From Pseudonocardia sediminis (GTDB lineage Bacteria > Actinomycetota > Actinomycetes > Mycobacteriales > Pseudonocardiaceae): a DNA stretch of 64,000 bases. Positions 17,121 to 24,178 of the stretch are shown in pieces. Position numbers and translations under genes: made by a program. The notes under the pieces are model-generated. The model ran no database searches. It saw only the letters and a program-made list of their open reading frames with translations, and was not told the origin of the DNA. The first letter of the stretch is position 1. Each line of letters opens with the position of its first letter. The stretch lies in assembly GCF_004217185.1 (NCBI RefSeq), contig NZ_SHKL01000001.1, forward strand, positions 6,437,405 to 6,501,404. The letters run 5' to 3'.

Positions 17121-18947
17121 CTAGGCGCCCAGGCGCTGCTTCAGGGCCTCGAACTCGTCGCGGATCGAGGACGGGAGGTTGTCCTCGCCGATCTTGGCGA
17201 ACCACTCCTCGATCAGCGGGATCTCGGCCTTCCACTCGTCGACGTCGACGTTCAGCGCCGCGGCGATGTCGTCGGCGTTCGCGTCGAGGCCCTCGAGGTC
17301 CATCTGGTCGGGGGTGGGCACGTAGCCGATCGCGGTGTCGACGGCGGCGGCCTTGCCCTCCATCCGCTCGATGCACCACTTGAGGACGCGGCTGTTCTCG
17401 CCGAAGCCGGGCCACAGCATCTGGCCGTCGTCGCCCTTGCGGAACCAGTTGACGTAGAAGATCTTCGGCAGCTTGTCCGCGTCGGCGCCCTTGCCCACGT
17501 TCACCCAGTGCGCGAAGTAGTCGCCGACGTTGTAGCCGAGGAACGGCAGCATCGCCATCGGGTCGCGGCGGACCTGGCCGAGCCCGCCGGTGGCGGCGGC
17601 GGTCTTCTCCGAGGACATGGTGGCGCCCATGAACGTGCCGTGCTGCCAGCTGCGGGCCTCGGTGACCAGCGGGACCGTCGTCTTGCGGCGGCCGCCGAAC
17701 AGGATCGCCGAGATCGGCACGCCGTTCGGGTCCTGCCACTCGGGGGCCACGACCGGGCACTGGTCGATCGGCACCGTGTAGCGCGAGTTCGGGTGCGCGG
17801 CGTCGATCCCGGCGTCCGGCGTCCAGTCCTCGCCCTTCCAGGACGTCAGGTGCTGCGGGTCGCCCTCGAGGCCCTCCCACCAGACGTCGCCGTCGTCGGT
17901 GAGCGCGACGTTGGTGAACAGGGCGTTGCCCTTGTCGATGGTGCGCATCGCGTTCGGGTTGGTGTTCCAGTTCGTGCCCGGCGCGACGCCGAAGAAGCCG
18001 AACTCGGGGTTGACGGCGTAGAGCCGGCCGTCGGAGCCGAAGCGCATCCAGGCGATGTCGTCGCCGACGGTCTCGGCACGCCAGCCCGGGATGGTCGGCT
18101 GCAGCATCGCCAGGTTCGTCTTGCCGCAGGCCGACGGGAACGCGGCCGCGACGTAGTAGGCCTTCTCCTCCGGGCTGATCAGCTTGAGGATCAGCATGTG
18201 CTCGGCGAGCCAGCCCTCGTCGTGGGCGATCGCCGAGGCGATCCGCAGCGCGTAGCACTTCTTGCCGAGCAGGGCGTTGCCGCCGTAGCCGGAGCCGTAG
18301 CTCCAGATCTCGCGGGTCTCCGGGAAGTGGCTGATGTACTTGTTCTCGTTGTGCGGCCACGCGACGTCGGCCTGGCCCGGCTCGAGCGGGGCGCCGATCG
18401 AGTGCAGTGCCTTCACCCAGCGGTCGCCGGCCTTGTCCAGCAGCGGCAGCACGTGCGAGCCCATCCGGGTCATGATCTTCATCGAGATCACGACGTACTC
18501 GGAGTCGGTGATCTCGACGCCCAGCATCGGGTCCTCGGCGTCGGTCGGGCCCATGCAGAACGGGACGACGTAGAGCGTCCGGCCGCGCATGCTGCCGCGG
18601 TAGAGCTCGGTCATCGTCTGCTTCATCTCGGCCGGGGCGACCCAGTTGTTGGTCGGCCCGGCACCACGCTCGGTCTCGGTGCAGATGAACGTGCGCTCCT
18701 CGACGCGGGCGACGTCACCGGCGTCGGACGCGGCGTAGAACGAGTTGGGCTTCTTCGACGGGTCGAGCCGGGTGATCGTGCCGGCTTCGACGAGCTGGTC
18801 GGTGAGCCGCGTCCACTCCTCGTCGGACCCGTCGCACCACACGACGCGGTCCGGGGTGGCCAGCTCAGCGATCTCCTGCACCCAGGACACCACGCCCTGG
18901 TTGGTGGTCGGCGTGTGGTCGGTCCCCGGAACGGTCGCTGCAGTCAT
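17121..18947 (-). CDS. pckG: Phosphoenolpyruvate carboxykinase (GTP)
   Basis: 608 residues, the usual size for the GTP-dependent class. Landmarks: FPSACGKTNLAML near residue 272, which is the P-loop with the hyper-reactive cysteine unique to GTP-type enzymes; RGRTLYVVPFCMGPTDAED; FGGRRKTTVPLV; and GENSRVLKWCIERMEGKA. It interconverts oxaloacetate plus GTP with PEP, CO2 and GDP, the entry step of gluconeogenesis and an anaplerotic hub in actinobacteria. The ATG start follows a long (about 380 bp) AT-richer upstream region where regulation is likely. Monocistronic, closed by the hairpin at 17053. Confidence 0.97.
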   Translation of the reverse strand: MTAATVPGTDHTPTTNQGVVSWVQEIAELATPDRVVWCDGSDEEWTRLTDQLVEAGTITRLDPSKKPNSFYAASDAGDVARVEERTFICTETERGAGPTNNWVAPAEMKQTMTELYRGSMRGRTLYVVPFCMGPTDAEDPMLGVEITDSEYVVISMKIMTRMGSHVLPLLDKAGDRWVKALHSIGAPLEPGQADVAWPHNENKYISHFPETREIWSYGSGYGGNALLGKKCYALRIASAIAHDEGWLAEHMLILKLISPEEKAYYVAAAFPSACGKTNLAMLQPTIPGWRAETVGDDIAWMRFGSDGRLYAVNPEFGFFGVAPGTNWNTNPNAMRTIDKGNALFTNVALTDDGDVWWEGLEGDPQHLTSWKGEDWTPDAGIDAAHPNSRYTVPIDQCPVVAPEWQDPNGVPISAILFGGRRKTTVPLVTEARSWQHGTFMGATMSSEKTAAATGGLGQVRRDPMAMLPFLGYNVGDYFAHWVNVGKGADADKLPKIFYVNWFRKGDDGQMLWPGFGENSRVLKWCIERMEGKAAAVDTAIGYVPTPDQMDLEGLDANADDIAAALNVDVDEWKAEIPLIEEWFAKIGEDNLPSSIRDEFEALKQRLGA

Positions 18948-19331
18948 GTCGTCCTGTCTCCTCGCCGGCCCCGGCCCGCCTCCGGGAATGATTCGTCGAC
19001 CCGCATCGCAATGCGGGAAGTGACGGGAAAGATGGGAGCCGAGGTTACCGGCGGAATCCGGCTCGTCCCACCGGGCTGGTTGTCAATTCACTCACAACAC
19101 CGATCATGTAAATCGATTCAGAAGGGTGCCGGAGGACGCCGGTGACGAGCCTGAAACGCCAGCGCAACCCCAGGTCGGCGCAGGAGTGGTGAACAGCACC
19201 CGGCATTCGCGGCACCGGATGTCGAATAAAGGACCCGGACGGCGGGACGACGCCGTCGTGCAACGGAAGAATACTTATCGACGGCTTTGGAAAACGCTAT
19301 TCGGGCTCGCAAAGACGTAAGCCCGATCGGG
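18948..19331. other. Upstream region of pckG, no gene
   Basis: Noticeably less GC-rich than its surroundings, especially at 19080-19110 and 19215-19320 (runs such as GAATAAAGG, AATACTTATCG, TTTGGAAAACGC). It should hold the pckG promoter and control sites on the left. A 64-codon rightward frame at 19126-19320 lacks gene-like features and I do not call it. Confidence 0.4.
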
Positions 19332-19628
19332 TCACCGTGCGGCGACGGCCCGGGGTCGTGCGAGCTCCGGGAGCATGATCGGCAGCCGGTGGGCGGTGAC
19401 CTGCCAGTAGCGGCTCTCGGGGTCGGCCGCGCGCCAGGCGTCGGCGAGGCGGGAGGCGTTGTCGGAGTCGACGGCGCGCCGCGGGCGGGCCCGCATGCCG
19501 CACCGGTCGCGGATCTCCCGGTCCAGTGCGGACCAGGCGTCGTCGGCCGTGGTGTGCACCGTCACCGACGGCGAGTCGGCGTCCTCGCCGATCACCAGCG
19601 TGTACGCGCTGACCATCTCGTGGGGCAC
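19332..19628 (-). CDS. Small hypothetical protein
   Basis: 98 residues from the GTG at 19626-19628, five bases after AGGAG; an in-frame GTG 15 bases upstream has no such site. The sequence opens with MVSAYTLVIGEDADSPSV, then a region rich in Asp, Arg and Trp, and ends with RYWQVTAHRLPIMLPELARP. No signal, membrane segment or known motif. The composition is that of a real high-GC coding region, and the alternating beta-like N-terminus suggests a small folded domain. I do not recognise the family. It stands alone, ending near an AT-richer stretch. Confidence 0.5.
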   Translation of the reverse strand: MPHEMVSAYTLVIGEDADSPSVTVHTTADDAWSALDREIRDRCGMRARPRRAVDSDNASRLADAWRAADPESRYWQVTAHRLPIMLPELARPRAVAAR

Positions 19629-19766
19629 GTCTGCTCCTGACACCTCTGCCGGGGATGCGGGCCCTGTCGGGCAGGGGATCCGCAGCGGACGCCGACAGTG
19701 AACTACACGGGCGACCCCCGTCCGTGCCGATCGCGCCCGGACGCGCCGCCGCGTCGCCGGACGCGC

Positions 19767-19787
19767 ACCGTCCGGCAGCCGGACGGT
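19767..19787. promoter_or_regulatory. 21-bp palindrome, possible operator
   Basis: ACCGTCCGGC and GCCGGACGGT flank a single A. It lies 139 bases upstream of the small gene starting at 19628. It shares the ACCGTC half-site with the TetR operators at 21785-21824, which could be coincidence. Confidence 0.35.
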
Positions 19788-19876
19788 CGCCCACCGAGAT
19801 CACGCTCAGGTGACGACATCTCACGGTGAGCGACCAACGGCGCCTCCCCGTCGCCGGGCCGCGCCACCCTCCCCTT

Positions 19877-19927
19877 GGACGAGAGCTCCGCTCGTGCGAG
19901 CCGGGTGGACGAGAGCTCCGCTCGCGC
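19877..19927. repeat. Two tandem copies of the GACGAGAGCTCCGCTCG repeat
   Basis: Units 19877-19897 and 19907-19927 differ by one base; each can fold with ACGAG/CTCGT arms. Same family as 7486-7536 and 4229-4357. Confidence 0.65.
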
Positions 19928-19962
19928 AGCCGGGGTGGGGTGGTGAGGCGCCGCCGGCTGCG

Positions 19963-20009
19963 ACGAGCGTGACGGTCGTTGCGTCTTCCGCCACGACCGT
20001 CACGCTCGT
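19963..20009 (-). terminator. 17-bp perfect inverted repeat after the MFS gene
   Basis: ACGAGCGTGACGGTCGT (19963-19979) and its exact complement (19993-20009), 13-base loop. It abuts the MFS stop codon at 20010-20012. Further copies of the same unit lie inside the MFS reading frame at 20097-20113 (identical) and 20160-20176 (self-palindromic variant). Confidence 0.75.
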
Positions 20010-21743
20010 TCAGTCGGAGCGGGTGCGGGACCCGGCGGCGACGGTGATCCGGTCGTCGGGGTCGTGGGGGGTCCCACGCTCCTCCGGCCGGACGCCACGA
20101 CCGTCACGCTCGTCCGGTCGGAGGGCCGGACGACCGTGGCGTTCGTCCTGTGGGGCGGAACGAGCGTCACGCTCGTCGCGCGCCCGGGACGGGACCGCGA
20201 CCGGTGGCGGGGTCGAGGAACGGTGGGCACGGCGCAGGCCGAGGCCGGCGAGGAGAAGGACCGTGGCCAGCACGACCGCACCCGTCCCGGCGGCGACGTC
20301 CACCCCGAGGGAGAACGCGTCGCGGGCCGAGGCCAGCAGGGCCGCGCCCGACTCGGCGGGAAGGCCGGACGCGGCGTCGACCGCACCGCCGAGGGTCTCC
20401 CGGGCGTCGGACGGCGCACCGTCCGGTACGGCGACCGCCGTCCGGTAGACCGCGCTCAGCACCCCGCCGAGCACCGCCGTCCCGAACACCGCGCCGATCT
20501 CGTAGGCGGTCTCGGACACCGCGGACGCGGCACCGGCCCGCTCCGGCGGGGCCGCGGCGAGGATCGCGTCGTTGGTGACCGTCTCCGACAGCCCGATCCC
20601 GGTCCCGATCAGCACCGCGGCGGCGACCAGCAGCACCACCGCCGAGTCCACCCGCAGCCACAGGCAGGCGACGTAGCCGGCCAGCACGAGCGTCAGACCG
20701 ATCGCGACCAGGACGTGCAGCGGCACCCGCCGGGCCAGCCGTGCGGCACCGAGCCCGGCCAGCACGGTCGCGACGAACCCCGGCAGGAGCAGCAACCCGG
20801 CCTGCAGCGGAGAGCGGCCGAGCACGAGCTGCAGGTACTGCGCGGAGAAGAACAGCAGACCGGTCAGGCCGAACATCGTCGTCGCGTTGGCCAGCGCGCT
20901 GTAGCGCAGCACCGGAGCGGCGAACAGGTCGATGTCGATCAGCGGACGGCGTCCGGCGCGGACCTGCGCACGGGCACGGGCGACGAACGCCCATCCCGCG
21001 GCGAGACCGGCCAGCAGCGACAGCCCGGCCGCCGGCGTCACACCGTCGGAGCCGATCAGCTTCACCGCCAGCACCAGCGGCACCATCGTGAGCAGCGACA
21101 ACAGCGCGCCGACGAGGTCGAGCCGGTCGGCCGCGGCCTCACGGGACTCCGGCAGCAGCGCCCGTCCCGCGACGAGCAGCAGCACCATCACCGGCACGTT
21201 CACCACGAACACCGAGCCCCACCAGAAGTGCTCCAGCAGCACCCCGCCGACGATCGGGCCGAGCGCGGCTCCGGCCGCGAAGCCGGTGGCCCACACAGCC
21301 AGCGCGGTCCGCCGACGGGCGCGGTCGGTGAACACCGAGCGCAGCAGCGCCAGCGTCGAGGGCATCAGCATCGCGCCGAAGAACCCGAGCAGCGCCCGGG
21401 CCGCGACGAGCTGGGCGGCGTCGGTGGCGTAGGCCGCGGCGAGCGAGACCACTCCGAAGCCGGCCACGCCGACCAGCAGCAGCCGACGGCGGCCGATCCG
21501 GTCGCCCAGGGTCCCCATCGTGACCAGCAGCCCGGCCAGCACCAGCGGGTAGACGTCGACGACCCAGAGCAGCGTCGTCGCGTCGGGACGCAGCGCGGTG
21601 CTGATCGCCGGCAGGGCGACGCCGAGCACCGTGTTGTCGATCGAGACGAGCAACGTGGGCAGGGTCAGGACGGCCAGCGCGAGCCAGGCGCGCAGGCCGG
21701 TCGGCGCCGGACGCACCGGCGTACGGGGGTGCAACAGGGACAT
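20010..21743 (-). CDS. MFS multidrug exporter, DHA2 (14-helix) family, with repeat-derived tail
   Basis: 577 residues from the ATG at 21741-21743. Fourteen hydrophobic helices. Motif A is GTLGDRIGRRRLLLVG (loop 2-3), motif C is GAALGPIVGGVLLEHFWWG, and the first helix has DNTVLGVALPAI, all typical of QacA/SmvA-type proton-drug antiporters. The last 70 or so residues are not family-like: a charged tail with RDERDARSAPQDERHG and PDERDGRGVRPEERG, encoded by copies of an intergenic hairpin repeat, so the natural end probably lies near RRAHRSS. It is divergent from a TetR regulator and two operators lie between them, which suggests drug-inducible export. Substrate unknown. Confidence 0.88.
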   Translation of the reverse strand: MSLLHPRTPVRPAPTGLRAWLALAVLTLPTLLVSIDNTVLGVALPAISTALRPDATTLLWVVDVYPLVLAGLLVTMGTLGDRIGRRRLLLVGVAGFGVVSLAAAYATDAAQLVAARALLGFFGAMLMPSTLALLRSVFTDRARRRTALAVWATGFAAGAALGPIVGGVLLEHFWWGSVFVVNVPVMVLLLVAGRALLPESREAAADRLDLVGALLSLLTMVPLVLAVKLIGSDGVTPAAGLSLLAGLAAGWAFVARARAQVRAGRRPLIDIDLFAAPVLRYSALANATTMFGLTGLLFFSAQYLQLVLGRSPLQAGLLLLPGFVATVLAGLGAARLARRVPLHVLVAIGLTLVLAGYVACLWLRVDSAVVLLVAAAVLIGTGIGLSETVTNDAILAAAPPERAGAASAVSETAYEIGAVFGTAVLGGVLSAVYRTAVAVPDGAPSDARETLGGAVDAASGLPAESGAALLASARDAFSLGVDVAAGTGAVVLATVLLLAGLGLRRAHRSSTPPPVAVPSRARDERDARSAPQDERHGRPALRPDERDGRGVRPEERGTPHDPDDRITVAAGSRTRSD

Positions 21744-21784
21744 CGGGTGTTCTCTCGCGTTCGCAACGGGATCTTGACGGTTAT

Positions 21785-21824
21785 GTACCGTCCAGCCGGT
21801 ACTTTTCATACCGTCCAGACGGTA
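21785..21824. promoter_or_regulatory. Two TetR-type operators in the MFS/tetR gap
   Basis: Site 1 at 21785-21802: GTACCG, six bases, CGGTAC. Site 2 at 21809-21824: TACCGTC, CA, GACGGTA. The centres are about 23 bp apart, roughly two helix turns. On the minus strand TTGACT stands just before site 2, so the sites probably overlap the MFS promoter. Confidence 0.75.
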
Positions 21825-21877
21825 CAGTCAACAGCGCGTCAACGGCCACGCTTCCCCGGGGTGAGAGCGACCACCCC

Positions 21878-21883
21878 TAGACT
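21878..21883 (+). promoter_or_regulatory. Putative -10 element (TAGACT) of tetR
   Basis: TAGACT, six bases, then the ATG at 21890. A leaderless transcript is likely. Confidence 0.5.
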
Positions 21884-21889
21884 TCCTCC

Positions 21890-22426
21890 ATGGCCGGTGC
21901 CCGCGACCGCGTCCTCGACGCGTACGAGTCGCTCCTGCTCGAGCAGGGGCCCTCCGGCGCGACCCTGGACGCGGTGGCCACAGCGGCCGAGGTGTCCAAG
22001 GGCGGGCTGCTCTACCACTTCGGGTCCAAGGACGCGCTGGCCGGCGGCCTGCTGGAACGCCTGCGCGAGCGCAGCGAGCGCGACGCCGAGCTGATGCGCT
22101 CCGACCCGGACGGGCCGGTGGCCTACTACCTGCAGACGTCGGTGCCGGGCGCGGTCTCACCGGCCGGCCTGACCCGCACCTACCTCGCGACGCTGCGCAT
22201 CGCCGACGCCAGCGGGACCGCCGCGCGCGAGGTGCTCGCCCGGGTGGACGCCGACGGGCTCGCCGCCCTGCGCGAGGAGATCACCGACCCGGTGCTGGCG
22301 TGGCTGGTGCAGCTCGTCGGCGACGGGCTCTACCTGCGCACCCTCACCGGCGCCCCGCTGACCGGGGACGTCTCGGTGGAGGAGCTACGGGCCAAGCTCC
22401 GCTCCCTGCTCACCGCCGCGGCCTGA
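21890..22426 (+). CDS. TetR family transcriptional regulator
   Basis: 178 residues. The N-terminal helix-turn-helix is at about residues 24-50 (ATLDAVATAAEVSKGGLLYHFGSKDAL). The C-terminal ligand/dimer domain includes YYLQTSVPG and LVGDGLYLRTLTGAP, as in the TetR_C_37 type. It is divergent from the MFS exporter, and paired palindromes sit in the gap, so it very likely represses the exporter (and perhaps itself) until a drug-like ligand binds. The ATG lies six bases from a -10-like TAGACT, so the gene may be leaderless. Confidence 0.9.
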   Translation: MAGARDRVLDAYESLLLEQGPSGATLDAVATAAEVSKGGLLYHFGSKDALAGGLLERLRERSERDAELMRSDPDGPVAYYLQTSVPGAVSPAGLTRTYLATLRIADASGTAAREVLARVDADGLAALREEITDPVLAWLVQLVGDGLYLRTLTGAPLTGDVSVEELRAKLRSLLTAAA

Positions 22427-22442
22427 CACGTTCGGTCCTGAC

Positions 22443-22463
22443 GGGACGAAACGCCCGTTCGCA
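22443..22463. repeat. Diverged copy of the intergenic hairpin repeat
   Basis: GACGAAACGCCCGTTCG core, 17 bases after the tetR stop; similar to the GACGAGAGCTCCGTTCG unit found elsewhere in the window. Confidence 0.35.
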
Positions 22464-22527
22464 GGGCGGCAGCGCCCGATCACACCCGGTAGGGTCCGCG
22501 ACGTCGGCAAACAGGGGAGGCAGCCGC

Positions 22528-22986
22528 GTGGTCGGTACGGGCGGATACATCGCTCTGATCATCGTCGGGATCGTGATCACCGTCGGTGTCGGACAGATCC
22601 TCTACCGCAGCGGTGAGCCGTTCCTGGAGGAGGTCTTCCAGAACAAGGACACCGCGCGCTCGCTGAACCGTCTCCTGGTCCTGCTGTTCCACCTGCTCAC
22701 GCTCGGCGTGCTGGCGATGATCTCGATCGTCGACATCCCGAGCGGCACGTCGGGACTGCAGGCGATCGTGTTCAAGACCGGCGTGGTCCTGCTGATCGTC
22801 GGCATCGCCTACGGCGTCTCGATGCTGGTGCTGCTGCGCGTCCGGGAGCGCCGGCGCCAGGCCGCGCTGTCCGACGCGATCGACCAGAGCCTCGCCGAGC
22901 AGCGCCAGGGCCGTGCCCCCGGACGGATCCGGCGCGGCGGCAGCGGCCCCGGAGAGGGTCAGGCCCAGTCCCCGTCGGGGGAGTGA
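22528..22986 (+). CDS. Small integral membrane protein, unknown function
   Basis: 152 residues from a GTG at 22528 with AGGGGAGG seven bases upstream. Three hydrophobic helices: residues about 7-24 (ALIIVGIVITVGVGQIL), about 48-66 (LLVLLFHLLTLGVLAMI) and about 84-105. The last 45 residues are charged, Arg/Gln-rich, probably cytoplasmic. Looks like an actinobacterial conserved membrane protein; I do not recognise a named family. Same strand as tetR but with its own ribosome-binding site and a TAGGGT -10-like element at about 22490. Confidence 0.65.
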   Translation: MVGTGGYIALIIVGIVITVGVGQILYRSGEPFLEEVFQNKDTARSLNRLLVLLFHLLTLGVLAMISIVDIPSGTSGLQAIVFKTGVVLLIVGIAYGVSMLVLLRVRERRRQAALSDAIDQSLAEQRQGRAPGRIRRGGSGPGEGQAQSPSGE

Positions 22987-23010
22987 CCGTCCTCCACCGC
23001 TGACCGGTCG

Positions 23011-23304
23011 TCAGCGCCCGAGCGCGGCGTCGACCAGGTCGCCGAGGGCGTCCCACCACGGGTCGTCGTCGGCCGGTGGGTCCGGCCGTGGCTCGCCGAG
23101 ACGGACCTCCTGGTCGGCCAGCATGTCGCCGTCCAGGTCGGTGAACAGGGTGAACGCGTCACCGGACGCGACGACGACGGTGTCCGGCGTGCCGTCGCCG
23201 TCCGCGTCGACGTCGAGGGCACCGACCGGCACCCGTCCGGGCAGCCCGCCCACGTCGACGGGTCCGGCTTCGGGCGGCCAGCCGGTCCAGTCAGCGAAGC
23301 GCAC
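23011..23304 (-). CDS. Small protein with acidic EF-hand-like loops
   Basis: 97 residues from the GTG at 23302-23304, six bases after GGAGG and overlapping the upstream gene by 14 bases. Two acidic loops, DVDADGDGTPDTVVV (about residues 30-44) and DLDGDMLADQE (about 56-66), match the DxDxDGxxD calcium-binding pattern seen in dockerin and thrombospondin type-3 repeats. The C-terminal part is acidic and Pro/Trp-rich (PPADDDPWWDALGDLVDAAL). No signal peptide, so metal binding would be cytoplasmic unless exported by another route. Last of three overlapping genes with the DUF2339 protein. Confidence 0.65.
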   Translation of the reverse strand: MRFADWTGWPPEAGPVDVGGLPGRVPVGALDVDADGDGTPDTVVVASGDAFTLFTDLDGDMLADQEVRLGEPRPDPPADDDPWWDALGDLVDAALGR

Positions 23305-24178
23305 CGCGCACCTCCGCGATCTCGGCGTCGAGCAGGGCGCGCCGGTCGGCGACCGCCCGGTCGAGCGCGGCACCGACGCCCCGTTCCACCTCGATCAGCC
23401 GGCGGGCCAGCTCACGCTCGGCCTCGACACCGGCGGCCGCCACCGCCCGCGCGGTCTCCGCCCGCCGGCGCGCACGGGCCGTGGAGGCGGACCGCGTGGA
23501 CGCCAGGGTTCCGAGCAGGAGCAGGACCCCGGCGACGGTCAGGGCGGTCGACCAGCCGAGACCGCCGGCGGCGAGCACCGGGAGTCCGGCCAGACCGGTG
23601 AGCAGGCGTGGGTCCGACCATGGTCCGGACCCCGGTTCCTGGACCGCATCCCGTCGGCCGTGTGCGGGCCAGGCCTCCGCGAGCGTCGGCGTCACGGTGT
23701 CGAGCCGGCGCGCCCCGGGGTCGGGACCGGACGCGTCGGCGCCGGGCAGCGGCATCGGCGTGGCGCCGGGGCAGACGCGGGCGGCGACCCGCCGGACGGC
23801 CGGGCCCACGGTGGCGTCGACGCGCTCCGCGGCCCGGCGCCGGACCTCGTCCAGCTCGGCATCGAGCCACGGCGACGCCTCGGCGCGGTCGGAGGCGCGG
23901 GTGCAGGCCCGGTCGTCGGCCCGGCGGGTGAGGTCGTCGAGGTCCGCGGCGAGGCCGGCGGAGCAGGTCAGCCGGGCCAGGCCGAGCGCTGCACGCAGGT
24001 CGGCGTGGTGCCCTCCGGCGAGACCACGACGGGTCGCGACGAGCTCGCGGAGCCGCGCCGACGCCGCCTCCCGCACCAGGTCCGGCGCGGCGATCTCCGG
24101 CGCGGTGATCTCCGAGGGTGACGAGCGGTGGACCGCGGAAGGAGCGGGATCGACCGGCAGGGCAGCGGGCGCGCTCAC
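23291..24178 (-). CDS. Coiled-coil protein with two central membrane helices, unknown
   Basis: 295 residues. The GTG start overlaps the DUF2339 stop by four bases (GTGA). Residues 1-195 are Ala/Arg/Asp-rich and helical, with several conserved-looking cysteines (LTCSAG, ACTRASD, RVCPG). Two adjacent hydrophobic helices follow at about 205-240 (LLTGLAGLPVLAAGGLG and ALTVAGVLLLLGTLA), then a basic/acidic helical region likely to be coiled coil (AGVEAERELARRLIEVERG). The layout of helical domain, hairpin membrane anchor and coiled coil recalls dynamin-like or flotillin-adjacent actinobacterial proteins but I see no GTPase motif. Function unknown. Confidence 0.6.
   Translation of the reverse strand: MSAPAALPVDPAPSAVHRSSPSEITAPEIAAPDLVREAASARLRELVATRRGLAGGHHADLRAALGLARLTCSAGLAADLDDLTRRADDRACTRASDRAEASPWLDAELDEVRRRAAERVDATVGPAVRRVAARVCPGATPMPLPGADASGPDPGARRLDTVTPTLAEAWPAHGRRDAVQEPGSGPWSDPRLLTGLAGLPVLAAGGLGWSTALTVAGVLLLLGTLASTRSASTARARRRAETARAVAAAGVEAERELARRLIEVERGVGAALDRAVADRRALLDAEIAEVRGALR

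Larger units (their letters stand above)
19629..20009. other. Intergenic region with a palindrome and two hairpin-repeat families
   Basis: No gene. From left: a near-perfect palindrome at 19767-19787 (ACCGTCCGGC, A, GCCGGACGGT), two GACGAGAGCTCCGCTCG repeats at 19877-19927, and a 17-bp inverted repeat at 19963-20009 directly after the MFS stop. Confidence 0.55.

Noticed and set aside
14767..18360. 1197-codon leftward frame across cstA and pckG
   Set aside because: Out of frame with both well-identified genes on the same strand; low-complexity Arg/Gly composition.
19126..19320. 64-codon rightward ORF upstream of pckG
   Set aside because: No ribosome-binding site, lies in an AT-richer regulatory region, no similarity recognised.
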